A stretch of DNA of 64,000 nt, taken from Rhinopithecus roxellana. Taxonomy: Eukaryota; Chordata; Mammalia; Primates; Cercopithecidae. Position numbers and translations under genes: made by a program. Shown here piece by piece: positions 23,901 to 36,279 of this stretch. Within the stretch, counting starts at the first letter, position 1. Each line of letters begins with the position of its first letter. The notes below the pieces were generated by a model. That model was given only the letters and a program-made list of their open reading frames with translations. It was not told the DNA's origin and ran no database searches. The stretch spans positions 20,624,921 to 20,688,920 of the forward strand of contig NC_044554.1 in NCBI RefSeq assembly GCF_007565055.1, read 5' to 3'.

Positions 23901-24600
23901 GGGTCTAACTACTCTCTGCATACTCTTAGGCTAGAAGGACATGAATGAGAGTCAGTTGCTAGCAAGTCGAGGACTCCTGGTGAAACAGGCTTTATACTCT
24001 GAAGAGTGTGAATTGGGAAGTCAGAGTATGGTAATAACCAGTTCAGCCCTGGTCCTAGGCCGCTAGCCCCCTCTGGTGCCTCACAAAAGAAAACAAAAAT
24101 CCTCTAAAGAAACATTTATTTTCATCCTCGAACTGTGTCTCAAAGTAATTTTTGAAACACCAGCTAGCAAACATTCAGAGATAATGACCACCGTAAAGAA
24201 GACACAAGCCAGGATCAGTAAATACAGCAGGTGACAGAAATACACCTCCAAAAATTCCAGATATTGAAATTATTTTATTAGATACAGATTGTAAAAAACA
24301 ACAACAACAAAAACCTATGTTTTCCATGTATTGAATATTGTAAATAGTGCTGCAATATACACACTGGAATACTATTTCATCATGAAAGAGAACAAAATCC
24401 TGTCACTTGCAACAACATGGATGTACCCGGAAGACCTTGTGATAGGTGAAATAAGCCTGTCACAAAAAGACAAATGCAGCATGATCTGGCTCATAAATGA
24501 AGTCTAAAAAAGTTGATCTCCTAGAATTAGAAAATAGAATGGTGGTTACCAGAGGCTAGAATAATTAGTGGGGAGGAAGGAATGGGGAGATAATGGTCAA
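23901..24600 (+). mobile_element. Old L1M LINE pieces, plus strand
   Basis: Two parts are seen: an L1 ORF1-5'-like stretch ('tattttattagatacagattg' near 24272) and an ORF2-end/3'UTR stretch ('actggaatactatttcatc' near 24363, 'ggtggttaccagaggctag' near 24541). A large internal deletion separates them. Confidence 0.6.
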
Positions 24601-26045
24601 AAGATTGACCAACATCTAATTGTTTTACTTTGCAATCTCCTAATGTAAAGTGATGTTGAGAACCTTTTCATCATACTTATTTGTCACCTCTGTATTACTT
24701 TTGGTGACATGTCTGCTCAGATTTTTTTTAAAATTTAAATTAATAAATTTTATGTATTCTTGAATTGGGTTGTTTTCTTATTGTTGAGTTTTAAGTATGA
24801 TTTTTATATTTTGAATAGAAGCACTTTATCCAACATGTATTTTCTCCCACTCTGTGGCCTATTCTTTCCTTTCTTTAACAATGTCTTTATAGGTATATTT
24901 TTATTTTAATCCAGTCCAGTTTGTAAATTTATTTTCATAGACCATGATTTTGGTATTGTGCCTATAAACATATCAACATACTTAAGGTCATCTAGATTTT
25001 CTCTTGTATTTCTTTTAGAATTTACACTTTTGTGGGATTTTTTTTTTTCATTTTTGTCTGTTTTTTTTTTTTTTCTTTTGTATATGAATGTCAACTTATT
25101 CCAGCACTATTTGTTGACAAAAAGTATCTTTTTAAAAAAAAATTTCCTTTTTTCCTTGGTCCAAAATGAATTGACTATACTTATGCAGGTCTATTTTGAG
25201 GTTCTTTATTCTTTTCCTTTGAACTATGGGGCTATTTTCTCACCATCAGTACTGTGCTGTCTTGTTGTACCTTTATAGTAAGTATTGAAGTTGGATGGTA
25301 TGAGTCCTTCAGTTTTGTTCTTCTTCAGCATTTTGTTGGCTATTCAGGCTCTTTCATCTACCAAGTAAACTCTACAATCAGTTTGTCAATATTTATAAAA
25401 TAGCTATCAATGTCAAATAGATCCAGTTGACTGATAGTGCTGATTAGGTTAACTGTGTCTTTACTGCCTGCTTGAACTATCAATTATTTAAAAGGAATGT
25501 TGGGTACTCTATAATAGTAATTTTTCCTATGTCTCCTTTTAGTTCTAAAAATTTTGCCTGACATATTTTGGCACTCTTTCATCAGCTATATACATGATAA
25601 AGACAGCTATGCCATCTTGTAGAATTGATGCATCATTACATGATGCCCCTCCTTATCCATGATAATATTTCTTGTTCTGAAGTAAACTCTGCCTAAAATT
25701 AATATAGCTACTCAAGCTTCCTTTAGATTAGTGTTAGCATATCATGTCTTTCTCCACACATCTATTATTAAAATAGCAGAGAGTCTTTATAGTTAAAGTG
25801 GGTTTTTTGTAGACAACATATAACTGGGTCTTCTTTTTTATCCACTCTGATAATCATTGTCTTTAACTGGTAGATTTATACCTTTCATATTTAAAGTGAT
25901 TATTATTTATTTAGATTTATATCAATCATGTTAGTAACTGTTTTCTATTGACTGCATTTGTTTTTTGTTCATTTTTCCTGCCTCCTCTGCCTTTAATTGA
26001 GCACTTCATAAAATTCAATTTTATCTCCTCTCTTAGAATATTAGT
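24601..26045 (-). mobile_element. Old L1M LINE, minus strand, part 1
   Basis: This is antisense L1 ORF2 and upstream sequence: 'gttttcttattgttgagttt' near 24770, 'tttctcccactctgtggcct' near 24840, 'atagtaagtattgaagttgg' near 25275. No frame is intact. The element is split by the MaLR LTR at 26046. Confidence 0.7.
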
Positions 26046-26475
26046 TGTCTTAGTCTGTTTGTGTTGCTAAAAAGGAATACCTGAAGCTGGGTAATTTATA
26101 AAGAAAATAGGTTTATCTGACTCATGGCCCTGCAGACTGTACAAGAAGCATGGCACCCGCATCTGCTTCTGATGAAGCCCTCAGACTGCTTGCACTCATG
26201 ACAAAAGGGGAGGGAAACCAGCATGTGCAGAGATCACACAGTAAGAGAGAAGAAACCAGGGGAGGGGATTTCCAGGCCTTTTAAAACAACCAGCTCTTAT
26301 GGGAATTAACAGAATGAGAACTCTCTCACACCCCCCACAATAAAGAGCATTGATATATTCATGAGAAATTCACCCCTATGACCCAAATACCTCCCACTAG
26401 ATCCCACCTCCAATACTGGGTATCAAATTTCAACTTGAGGTTTGGAGGTGCAAATATCTGAACTATAGCATCAGT
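26041..26475 (-). mobile_element. MaLR LTR (MST/MLT1-like) inserted in L1
   Basis: The minus-oriented LTR (26046-26470) runs from 'tgtcttagtctgtttgtgtt' to '...gaactatagca'. It is flanked by ttagt (26041-26045) and tcagt (26471-26475), a 5-bp duplication with one change. The L1 sequence resumes on the right side, which confirms the insertion order. Confidence 0.8.
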
Positions 26476-27800
26476 TATACTTCTTTTAAAAATATCTTTA
26501 TGATTGCCCTAGAGCTTGCAGTACACATTTTTAACTCATCTAAGTTCACCTTCAAATGACACTATACTGCTTCACATATAGTGCATGTACCTTATATTAG
26601 AGCATTTTGAATTCCCTTTTCTTATTCCTTATGACATTGCTGAATTCATTTCACTTATCTATGTGCTGTAATCACACTATATATAATTACTCTAACACTG
26701 TAAACAGTTCTAATTTTTTTCTTTCCAACTTTTGTTTTGGGTTCAGGGATACATGTGCAGAGTTGTTACACAGGAAAATTGGGTATTACAGGTGTTTGGT
26801 GTAGAGATTATTTCATCACCCATGTAATTAGCATACTTACTAGGAATAAAAAGTTATATTTTAAAGTAAGAATAAGAAAAATGAAGCATTTTATCTTCAT
26901 TTATTCTTTCTCTGAAAATCTTCCTTTCTTTATTTAGATGCAAATTTATGCCTATATCACTTTCCTTCTCTTTGAAGTACTTCTTTCAACATTTCTTGCA
27001 AGGGATATGCTGTTGACAAATTCCCAGTTTTTATTTTTTCTAAGAATATCTTCATTTTTCTTCACTTTTAAAAGATAATTTTATTTCATATATAATTCTA
27101 GGTTGATGGGTTTCATTTTTTAATCCTTTAAACATTTCCTTCCACTTTCTTCTAGCTTGTGTGCTTTTTGGTGAAAAGTCTGCTGTTATTCTTATCTTTG
27201 TTCTTATATAGATAACTTGTTTTTTTCCATCTGGCTTCTTGTTGGATTATCTCTTTGTCTTTCATTTTCTGCAATTAAAACATAATATGCCCAGATATAG
27301 TGTTTTTGTTTGTTTGTTTGTTTTTTGTTGTTGTTGTTTTTTTTTAGTGTATTTATGCTTATAGATCTTCTCCGAGCTTCTTGGATCTCTGGTTGTGTGC
27401 TTTTCATTATTTTTAGAAAAGTTTTGGCCATTATTTCTTTACATATTTATTTTATTTATTTGTTCTCTCTTTCTTCTCCTTAGGGATTTTCAATTACATA
27501 AATATTTATCTTTTGAAATTGTACCACAGTTCTGGTTCTTTACTGTGTTTTTATTCTTTTTTCCATTTTAACTTGGGGGCTTTTTATTGATATATCTTCA
27601 AACTTACTGATTCTTTCCTTGATCATGTTCAGTCTGCTGATAAATTCACTGAAGACACTCTTAGCTTCTGTTACAGCTTTTTTGTTTCTAGCATTTCCTT
27701 TGATTCTAAGAGTCTCCATCTCTCTACTTACATTACTTTTCTACGCTTGCATTTGTTGCATTTGGCCTCCTTTTTCTATTAGGTCCTTTAAATATTAATC
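26471..27800 (-). mobile_element. Old L1M LINE, minus strand, part 2
   Basis: L1 antisense wording continues ('gatatgctgttgacaaattc' near 27006, 'ttcaaacttactgattcttt' near 27598). A nested minus-strand L1 3' end is probable at about 26715-26850 ('gggttcagggatacatgtgc', 'gattatttcatcacccatg'). Confidence 0.6.
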
Positions 27801-29128
27801 AAAGTTTAAAAAAAAAAGTTTTATTTTCAGAGCTGTTTTAGGTTCACATCAATACAGAGAAAAAGATACAGAGATTTCCCTATCCCCTTGTCCCCATATA
27901 CACATAGCATCCTTCACTATTAAACTCCCACACATGAGTGGTACAACTGTTACAATCAGTGAACCTACTTTGACATATCACCACTCAAATTCCATAGTTT
28001 ACGTTAGTGCTTTCTTGGTGTTGTGCATTCTATAGGTTTGGACAAATTTATAATGACAGGTATCCAGCAATATAATATCATATAGAATAGTTTCAGTGCT
28101 CTAAACATCTTCTATGTCCTGCCTGTATCCTACTGCCTAATATCTGGTAGCCATTGATCCTTTCACTGTTTTTATGGTTTTGCCTTTTCCAGAATATCAT
28201 ATAGTTGAAATTATCCAGTATGTAGAGTTTTCAGATTGGCTTTTTTATTTTTACTTAGTAATATGAGTTTAGGTTTCTTCATGTCTCTTGGCTTAATAGC
28301 TTATTTCTTTTTAGTGCTGAATAGCATTTCATTATCTGGATGTGCCTTATTTATTTATTCATTCATCTACTAAAGGAAATCTTGATTACTTCCAAGTTAT
28401 AATTGGCAGTTATAAATAAGCTACTATAAAATTCATGTGCAGGTTTTTGTGTGGACATAAGTTTTCAACTCATTTTTACAAATATCAAGGAGTACAATTG
28501 CTGGACCTTATGGTAAGAGTGCATTTGGTTTTGCAGGAAACTACTAAACTTTCTTCCAAAGTACCTGTACTATTTTGCATTTCTACCATCAGACAATGAG
28601 AATCCCTTTTGTTCCACATTCTCACTAGCATTTGATGTTGTTAGTGTTTTTGATTTTGGCCATACTAATAGGTGTGCTAGGGTATCCTGATTTAATTTGC
28701 AGTTCCCTGAGGATATATCATGTTGAGCATCTTTTCATATGCTTATATGCCATCTGTATATCTACTTTGGTGACAGGCCTATTCAAGTCTTTTATCCATT
28801 TTCAATTAGATTATTTGTTGTCTTATTTTTGAGTTTTAAAAGTTCTTTATATTTTGGATAGAACTCCTTTATCAGATAAGTCTTTTGCAATGTTTTCTTC
28901 CATTTTGTGGCTCGTCTTCTCATTCTTTGGGCAACAGTTTTGTACAGCAGAAATCTTGAATTTTAAGAAAGTCTCACTAATTAATTTTTTCTTTAATGAT
29001 ACCTTTGGTGTCAAACCTAAAAGGTCATTGCAATACTCAAAGTCATCAAGGTTTTCTTCAATATTATCTTCTAGGAGTAACAGGTTTGTATTTTACATTT
29101 AGGGCTATGATTCATTTTGAGTAAACTT
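27801..29128 (-). mobile_element. L1M LINE 3' region, minus strand
   Basis: It starts with a T-rich tail and 3'UTR at the left. From about 28600 it reads antisense ORF2 ('tttggccatactaataggtg', 'gagcatcttttcatatgctt', 'ccttcttatcaga'-type wording). It is cut off at about 29128, where retroviral sequence begins. Confidence 0.75.
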
Positions 29129-29130
29129 TT

Positions 29131-29427
29131 TAGAGGATTACCATACACGGTATGTAAATGTTGCAGGGCCTGGATGGTGTGCTGTTGGTGGGCCACCCTG
29201 CAAGGGTTGGCAAACAACAGGTCTATGGCCATGTCCACAGCTGTTAGCACATGCATATACCCTTGTGACTTCGGCAGCAGCTTGAGGTAGTCTACTTGAC
29301 ACCTTGTCAAGGGCACTTGCCCTATCATCACTTGTTGTGTAACACTGGACAGCTGCCTCCATTTAGGGTATGTATGAGCATATGCTGGACATTTCTGACA
29401 AGCCTCCCAAATGTCTTGCATGGACAA
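29131..29427 (-). pseudogene. ERV-A integrase remnant, truncated in the core
   Basis: The frame has CQKCPAYAHTYPKWRQL (zinc-domain Cys pair), QVPLTRCQVDYLKLLPKSQG (core with the first Asp) and LLFANPCRVAHQQHTIQ. Sequence stops resembling integrase after HTVYGNP, just where L1 begins, so the second core Asp and Glu are missing. Confidence 0.8.
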
Positions 29428-29853
29428 GGACAGACCCCAATGCTTATTGACCTGTTACATCAGTTCACCCCCACACCCCCAGTTTCCAGTGTAGCCACAA
29501 GGTGACATCTTGTGTAGGTGCCGACTCTAACCATCAGATTTTAGTCAAGGCATCTGCCTCATCATTACCAGCCAAAAGCATATGGCCTGACATAAGACAA
29601 ATAGTTACATCTTTCTGATGGCCCATTTCCCAGAGGTCCTGATTTGCTCACAAATGGGTTGGTGGCTGACTAGCCAATTCTGTATTTTCCAAGTAGTTGA
29701 CCACAAGGTTAAGACTCGGTAGATCACCCAGCTATTGGTACAGATTACTATGGGTGTCTCCTCCTTGGTGATCACCATCCGCACTGCTCTAAATTCAGCC
29801 CATTGGCTACTTTGTCCACACCCGGTTTCAAACCATATGGTGGCAGTATTAGG

Positions 29854-30569
29854 TTAGACTGCAACAGCAGTCCAGGCAGCAGTAGCACCTCGGGTACACC
29901 CATCTGTGTAACATGCCCCATCAGGAATGAGGGGATGCCCTTCCTTAGATGGTGAAGACTCAGAGTCCAAGGGTGCTTCAGGCCCCATGGCCTTATCTTG
30001 CATTATGACTACAGGTCCCCAAACCTCTTGCAACTCTGCTGCTAATGGGCTTGTACTCACCGTACTTTGCTGTTTCAAGTAGTCGCCCCACTTTGCCAAA
30101 GTGGATGTCTGTGCTATCCCTGTCCGGGGTGTTGTTACCCATGAATGCATCCATCCCGCTATCAGTAAGTTGTCCACAAGATGAGTGTAGCCGGTCCTGT
30201 CATGTTCTCACAAGACTGAAGAGTGGCAGATACAGCTGCTAGCTGTTTTTCTATCAAGGAATACCAGAGCTCAGCTCCCTTCCATAGTTGGGACCAAAGG
30301 CCTACTTGCATTCTCAGGCACTCCATGTGCTGCCACAAGTCCCAACCAGAAACATCTGTGGTCACATGCACATACAGCTCAAACGGGCACCCCTGGTCAA
30401 CTACCCATAGGGCTTGTGCCTGCTGAATAGCCTGCTTGACTGCCAGGAAGATGGTCTCAGCTGCATCATCCCAATCCCAAGGGGCTCCCTTTTTTGTTAA
30501 CTGATACAACAGCTTTTTTATATGAGCCAAATGAGGCACATATGCCTGCCAATGTCCCAGGAGGCCCAC
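29854..30569 (-). pseudogene. ERV-A RT connection and RNase H remnant
   Basis: The 30569-30162 frame begins MGLLGHWQAYVPHLAHIKKL, the RT thumb/connection pattern, and ends with tether-like sequence. The 30177-29854 frame includes CYTDGCTRGATAAWTAVAV; the Thr-Asp-Gly is the start of an RNase H active site. The two frames overlap by frameshift. No intact RNase H can be read. Confidence 0.75.
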
Positions 30570-30696
30570 AAGTGTGCAGCTGCCTCACTGTGGTGGGCTG
30601 GGGATATGCCTAAATTTTTTCAGTGATGGCCTCTTGTATGGCCTTCATCTTACCCGACCAAATAGCTCCCAAGAATTTGGCAGATAATCCAGGCCC

Positions 30697-31353
30697 TTAG
30701 ACCTTGGATTTGTTGACGGTACAATGGCATGCTGCCAAATGTTGCTGCAAGAGGGGCGCCGCTATTCCTAAATCTGCAAGAGAATCAGAGGTTAACATAA
30801 TATCATCAATATAATGGAATAGGCAGACCCCTTCTGGACATTGCCAGGTGTTTAAATGCATGGCAACGAGATCATGACATATGGCGGAGCTAGGCACATA
30901 GCCCTACGGTAACACTGTAAAAGTCCATTGTCACCCTTCCCACATGAAGGCGAGCTGTTTCTGGCTCTCTGGAGCAATGTCAATGGAGAAAAATGCATTG
31001 ACAAAGTCCACTACATAGTGGTACTGTCCCAGCTCCACCATCAGATGGTCCATCAAATTTATGCTTGACAGTACAGATGCATGCAAAGGGGGTGTTACTT
31101 TATTCAGCTCCTGATAGTTCACTGTCATCTGCCAAGTTCCATCAGGCTTGCTACGTGGCCTCACTGGAGAACTGTAGGGGCTGTGGGTGCCATGTACTAT
31201 CTGCACCTCCTCCAGTTTTTTAATTCTCTCAGTTATCTCTGTGTGCCCTCCTGGCAAATGATATTGATGGGTGGGACTAACCTGTTGGGGTTGTGGCAGA
31301 ACCTGAGACAGGTGATGCATATGTCCATGTAGCACCCACCTGCTACACCACAC
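30697..31353 (-). pseudogene. ERV-A reverse transcriptase remnant
   Basis: The 31353-30931 frame has KKLEEVQIVHGTHSPYSSPV, RSKPDGTWQMTVNYQELNKV and VVDFVNAFFSIDIAPESQKQ, corresponding to RT fingers and motif A with its catalytic Asp. After a break, the 30897-30697 frame has FHYIDDIMLTSDS, the YxDD box (bases 30813-30802). The order and spacing fit retroviral RT. An in-frame interruption lies between 30931 and 30897. Confidence 0.88.
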
Positions 31354-31721
31354 ACACTCTGAATCTGAATTCCCCGGCTGTGGTTTGTTAACTCCAGGCC
31401 ATGTAAATTTTCCACTCCCAGAATGTATTCCGGTACAGGAGACACATAGGCATTATACAAATGGGGAGCCAAATGGCCAATGCTGAGGTGCAGAGATACA
31501 GGTTTCACTTTCACTGACCAGCCTCCATAGCCATCAATGCATGCAGCCTCACTCAGAGACTTATCCAGGTTCCCATATAAAAGGCTACAACCTGTGCCAA
31601 TATCTACCAGCACCAGCACCTGCTGTACATTGGTGGGAGACCAGGGGATTGCTAATTCACATGTGGCCTCCTGTCGTCTGGTGTACCCCAAGCCGGGCAC
31701 CTTGGTCAGTTTCCTAATCAA
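31233..31721 (-). pseudogene. ERV-A protease remnant
   Basis: A 162-codon frame contains LVLVDIGTGCSLLYGN around residues 37-52. This is the retropepsin active-site region, with Asp-Ile-Gly where Asp-Thr-Gly is usual. The flap and C-terminal part follow (YVSPVPEYILGVE). The Asp-Ile-Gly change alone might tolerate folding, but the element is clearly dead, with flanking stops and frame changes. A plus-strand frame over the same bases is a shadow. Confidence 0.75.
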
Positions 31722-32034
31722 ACAGAAAAGGCTCTACATCGCCACCTGACTGCAGTGAGTAGTCCTTGAACTGGAGCGCCTGGGCAGGACTGTGTCATGC
31801 AGCAATGTCTTTCTCCCCCTTGGGCATTTTCTGGAATTGCTGCTCTGGGGACAATAGCTTCCACAAAGTTAAGAGTATTTCATTGGGCTGCTCATCAGTT
31901 TTCTCTCAGTCAACCCCAGCCAAAATCAAATCTATCCATATCTGTGAGTGTGTCACTTACTGGGGCCTCCTTTTCTCTCACAGGGGAGGTCCCCTGCAGA
32001 TGAGGGACCTTCCCTTTTTTATGGAGCAGATCCC

Positions 32035-33229
32035 TCAGTCCTGCTGATGGCCTTCTGCTTCCCCAAGAGCCACCATGGCAGTGGTCACTTCATGTATGTG
32101 GCGCCCTATGTACAGGGTGAGGACAGCAGCTAGGGAGCCAACAGTATTCAGAGGCACAGAACCCAACATGAGATCCCTCATGTAAGAGGTAAAACGTTCA
32201 TCATCTGGCCTGTGGGTATTCAGGTCAAAGATAGCCTGCTGTGCATTCATCTCCTGGATGACTTGCACCAACTCGGCATACGACTGCCATTTACTTCAGT
32301 TTTGAGTATTTCACTGGCATTGTTCCATATAGTTCATATGGCTGCCCATAGCCATTCTGTCAGGGTGTGGTCATCTTGCCCTGCCACTAACCGCCTGCTC
32401 AGTTGCAACCACTGAGGGAAGGAGGGATGAGTCATGATGGAGGCCAGCTTTTCCATTTCAGAGATGGAACAGAAGGTACAATCTCCTCCCTCATCCCACA
32501 GACGAAACGCCCAGGCCGACAGGGGTTCCCTTGATGTGCTGGCGGCACTGCTTGCCTAATTCCTGCAACTCATTTGGGGTATAGGCAATATATGAAGTAT
32601 GTTGCATTGTGGTAGGGGGTCCCTAAGCCCGCCCTGTGGGCCCCAATGGCTGTTCGTGATCTACCTTCTGACAGACCACTGCACGAACCTGCAATGAGGG
32701 TTCTTCCTCCTCAGTATTGGACTGAGTAGAGGTCTCCAGCCAAGATGATGGGCTCAGGCCTGCTTTCAGAGTGGCCTCTAATTCTTTTTCCAAGCTCTGA
32801 AGCTGAGCCTCTGGGTGCCCCCTGAGCCAGGAGGTCCTTTACCTGTGCTTAATCACTCAGGAACTGTGTGTGTACTTCTTACAGCACAGTCAAAAATGCC
32901 CATCCAACTCTGCCGGCAGTCTCACTCTCAGTGCTCTGTGCTTCCAGCTGCTTCAGTGCCTTCTCCATGCTCATGGGGGGTCCATCTATCACTGCCCAGA
33001 TTTTCACCAGAGCCCATCTGACCAGTGCAGCTGCCACTGGGTACAACAACCCATGTTGCTGCCACATGGCTGACCAGGAATCAGCAGGAACTGAAGGCTC
33101 ACTCACTTTGGGATCCTGCCAGCAAGGCCAGTTGTGAGGTTCGAGCCCAAGTTGAAGTCTGAGGGGAGTTTGTGGGCAGGTGGTGGGTAGCTGGAAAAAC
33201 TCTTGAGGAAATGTAGGTAGTTGCAACAT
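32035..33229 (-). pseudogene. ERV-A gag-like remnant
   Basis: Two same-strand frames, 33229-32879 (116 codons) and 32271-32035 (78 codons), lie just upstream of the protease, where gag belongs. They include LVRWALVKIWAVIDGPP and RFTSYMRDLMLGSVP. I see no major homology region or CCHC zinc knuckle, so assignment rests on position, orientation and composition. Stops and shifts separate the frames. Confidence 0.5.
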
Positions 33230-33320
33230 GGCTTTATTCTGTCTTTCAGTGCAAGCTGTATGTACAGCATTAGTAGGGTAATTATACCTTTTACAGACAA
33301 TAGGGGCTCAGAGCCAAGCA

Positions 33321-33480
33321 TGAGCTCACATGAGTGGTTATGTAATGTGCCTCATGTGGAGTGATTACATAATGTGTGGGGTTGTGCACCTGTACTCCAA
33401 ACCCACTGAGTCATGCTGTGCTGGAAGGCCACCTCAGCCTACTCTGACTAAAGCACAGCCATCTATCTCCCTTACATGTG
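33321..33480. other. Sequence flanking ERV-A, possible LTR remainder
   Basis: The near-repeat 'gagtggttatgtaatgtg' / 'gagtgattacataatgtg' (33334 and 33359) is visible. No LTR ends or primer-binding site could be confirmed. Confidence 0.3.
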
Positions 33481-33780
33481 CTGTAAGTTAAGCTGGGTTT
33501 AATATTTGCTGTAGCTGTATGTTCCAGAGGCTTCCATGTCCTCTATTGTCCTTATTTTTATCTCCCTTGTTGATGTGGGGATTTCATAGGTACTTTTCCT
33601 GAAAGAAAACTTGTGCTTTACAAAATTTCAACTGTAATTTCTATTATTATACTGTACCCCATTGGTGTGGTGTCAAGGTGTGAGAAGAGAAAGCATTCTA
33701 TAATTTTACCATTAAATCTCAGTCTTCTTTTAGCAAACCCGGGTCCGTGGGATGTGACCTACACAGCAGATTTTAAGCAT
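33481..33780 (+). mobile_element. Possible ERVL-type LTR fragment
   Basis: The phrases 'tggtgtcaaggtgtgagaag' and 'attaaatctcagtcttcttt' followed by 'cccgggtccgtgggatgtga' resemble the R/U5 of ERVL LTRs in plus orientation, which is opposite to ERV-A next to it. Boundaries not found. Confidence 0.3.
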
Positions 33781-33858
33781 TTTCCTTCTTAAGGTGATAT
33801 AGGAAGAATCGAAGGGGCCAGTGTAGGAGAAATGTAGTTCCCCTCAGATGGAATAATA

Positions 33859-34148
33859 ATCTGGCAAGGCTAGGCATGGTGGCTCACGCCTTTAATCCCA
33901 GCACTTTGGGAGGCCGAGGCGGGCAGAACACAAGATCAAGAGATTGAGACGATCCTGTCCAATGTGGAGAAACCCTGTCTCTACTAAAAATATAAAAATT
34001 ACCTGGCCATGGTGGTGCGCGTCAATAGTCCCAGCTACTTGGGGGCTGAGGGGGGTGAATCGCTTGAACCCGGGAAATGGAGGTTGCAGTGAGCTGAGAT
34101 TGTGCCACTACACTCCAGTCTGGTGACAGAACGAGACTGCATCTCAAA
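33859..34148 (+). mobile_element. Alu SINE whose tail became a microsatellite
   Basis: The Alu body is at about 33868-34148. The string atctggcaa occurs at 33859-33867 and again right after the microsatellite (34199-34207), consistent with a target duplication. The expected A tail is replaced by (CAT)n. Confidence 0.9.
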
Positions 34149-34149
34149 C

Positions 34150-34201
<52 letters not shown>
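34149..34201. repeat. (CAT)n / (ATG)n microsatellite
   Basis: About 17 perfect trinucleotide units. It gives poly-His, poly-Asp and poly-Met runs in different frames, none of them a gene. It is a likely polymorphic marker. Confidence 0.97.
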
Positions 34202-36279
34202 TGGCAAAATATTTTCCCTTTAAGAGAAAAACTAATCAGGTTCCTGAAGGCAAAACTCAAAAGTGTGGGAACACCCTTACAATTACATTCTCTCAGGAGT
34301 TTCTTTTTCTCATTTTCATTGTAGTCAGCTTCCAGCAATTCATCAAAATTATCATCAGGTGTTCCTACTAGTATACCATTCCCATGGCTTCTGCCCCAGA
34401 TAAGCAAACGCTGGCTGTGACTTTCTGGATTTGCCTGTCTCTTTAGATTGTGGGGATGTGGTTTTTTCTTGCAACATCAATTCTCTTATGGGTCCAAGAA
34501 AAGTCATTGACTTTCATTTTGTTTATTTATTTTTATTGTAAGAATGAGAGTGATGTCTCTTAGGCTCCTTGCAAGTCTGAGCTGAAACCAGAAGTCTCCA
34601 TAAGATTTATATTTCTCTTTAACATGGAAGATTCTGGAGAATATAAAAAACCATTACCACCAATAACAACCAAAAAAAAGCAGTTATTAATTATCTACTA
34701 TGCCTCAAGCTATTCTAGGTTTTGGCTGTGTAGTATTCTTGAGCACAACTAGATTAAAATCAGGTATTGCTTCATTACAGCTTTTACTCCTTGGTTCTGT
34801 TTACCTGAATAGGGCTCTAAAAAATCATAACAGCAGTAACCTTTTATTGCATATAATTTAGCAGTAATTTTTAAACAGAGCCTTCTTAGAGTTGGAAGGT
34901 AGGGCACAGTGGGGATATTGTGGAGTACCTTCATTTTTTACCAAGAGTATTTGGATTTTAAGCCCACACTTTCTTTAGTTAGCACACTGCTTATGCCTGT
35001 TTCCATTTCCTCTCCTACTTTTAACTGAGTCATTCCTAAAGGAGATACAGACCTACTAGTGTTAAAAAGTGAATTATACTAAGAGATAAGAAATAAAACC
35101 TCTGCCAAAGTTTCACAGATAATTAAATCTGTGACACCAATCATTTATGCCAGCAGATACTTTTTTCCATTAAATTACTCATTTATTCAGCAAGCATTCC
35201 TTAGTAGCAACTTTACTCTAAGTTCTGTTTTAGTTATGATAATAATTAAAACATATTTCTTACTGTTGAAGATATCAAAATCTATTATTGAAAATGTACA
35301 TATTAACAAATTAATCTAATACATAATGGTAAACTGTATGTTAGTTACAAGTATGTACCAATAGAGCAAATATTTATAAGAACCATATACGATAAACATT
35401 AATACCTTTTATTTAAACCATATTGTCCACTTGTCTTGTTATAAGTGTTATAAATGTGTATCACTCATAGATACGTTTTCCAAGTCTTAAAAATTTGTTT
35501 TTATTCACTCAATTATTTCCAATTTTACTTAAATGTGTACTAAAACATAACCTCAGTGAGCACAGGTGAATGTTATTTCTGGGGGTCACACTGATCCATA
35601 GGGGATGAATAGGAGACAGGAACCTTTATCTAATTTTGCTCATGGATGGTATCCCACATTGTAATTTATTATACTTTACCTTGTTAATTCTAATGTTAGA
35701 GAGAGCTGATACTCTTGGGTCTTACAATCAGAACTATTTTTTCCAGATGGCAACAATGTATATATAAGTGATGTGTACATATGAGCTTGCATATGGATAT
35801 GTTGGAAGGAATCAAAATTGGAAGATGATGAGAAGAAAGTGGAAGACATTTCTATGAATCAATTTTAACATCCTTGTTGATTTTGTGTTTTCAAACATTG
35901 GGTCTTGTCATTTGATACTATTAATGAGAAGATAAAAGAATAACTTGTAGCTAAATATAGTTGCATATATTTCAAAACCATCTGGTTTTAATCTCAATAG
36001 ACATCTGGAAATCTTAATTATATTTTAATAACTTGTTCTTAAAAGAAATTATTGTTTTACTCTGATTTTCAAAGCATGAAAGTATATATTTTGTAAAAAC
36101 CTATTATTCTTGTGTTTGGTGACTCTATAATGTGAAAATTATACGCATAAATATTATAATATAGGTAGAACATTTGCAATCAGGTTCAGATTTTTGATGT
36201 TAAGTATATGATCTTACTATTGTATAAAAAATGTGAGCAAGGGAGTTCCAGGGTTAGATTTTTTTTAAGGAAAATGTAA
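34202..36279. other. Unassigned sequence
   Basis: Nothing recognised by family. It is AT-rich, and short frames (for example 34749-34934 minus) have no similarity I know. Confidence 0.4.

Larger units (their letters stand above)
29131..33320 (-). mobile_element. Endogenous retrovirus remnant (ERV-A), gag-pro-pol, no env
   Basis: On the minus strand the order is gag-like frames (33229 down to 32035), protease (about 31720-31400), reverse transcriptase (31353-30697), connection/RNase H (30569-29854) and integrase (29427 to about 29131). Every segment is separated by stops or frameshifts. The element ends abruptly inside the integrase core, at a junction with L1. No env or flanking LTR pair was identified. 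The YIDD RT box and overall look suggest an ERVL/class III relative (HERV-S-like is one candidate), but a class I origin is not excluded. G+C is clearly higher than in the flanks. Confidence 0.85.

Noticed and set aside
33321..33780. Pairing the plus-oriented LTR-like fragment with ERV-A
   Set aside because: Its apparent orientation is opposite to ERV-A, and no ends or primer-binding site could be found, so it is listed only as a weak separate candidate.
34022..34407. Frames with long poly-His, poly-Asp or poly-Met runs
   Set aside because: They are translations of the (CAT)n microsatellite on different frames and strands; there is no gene context.
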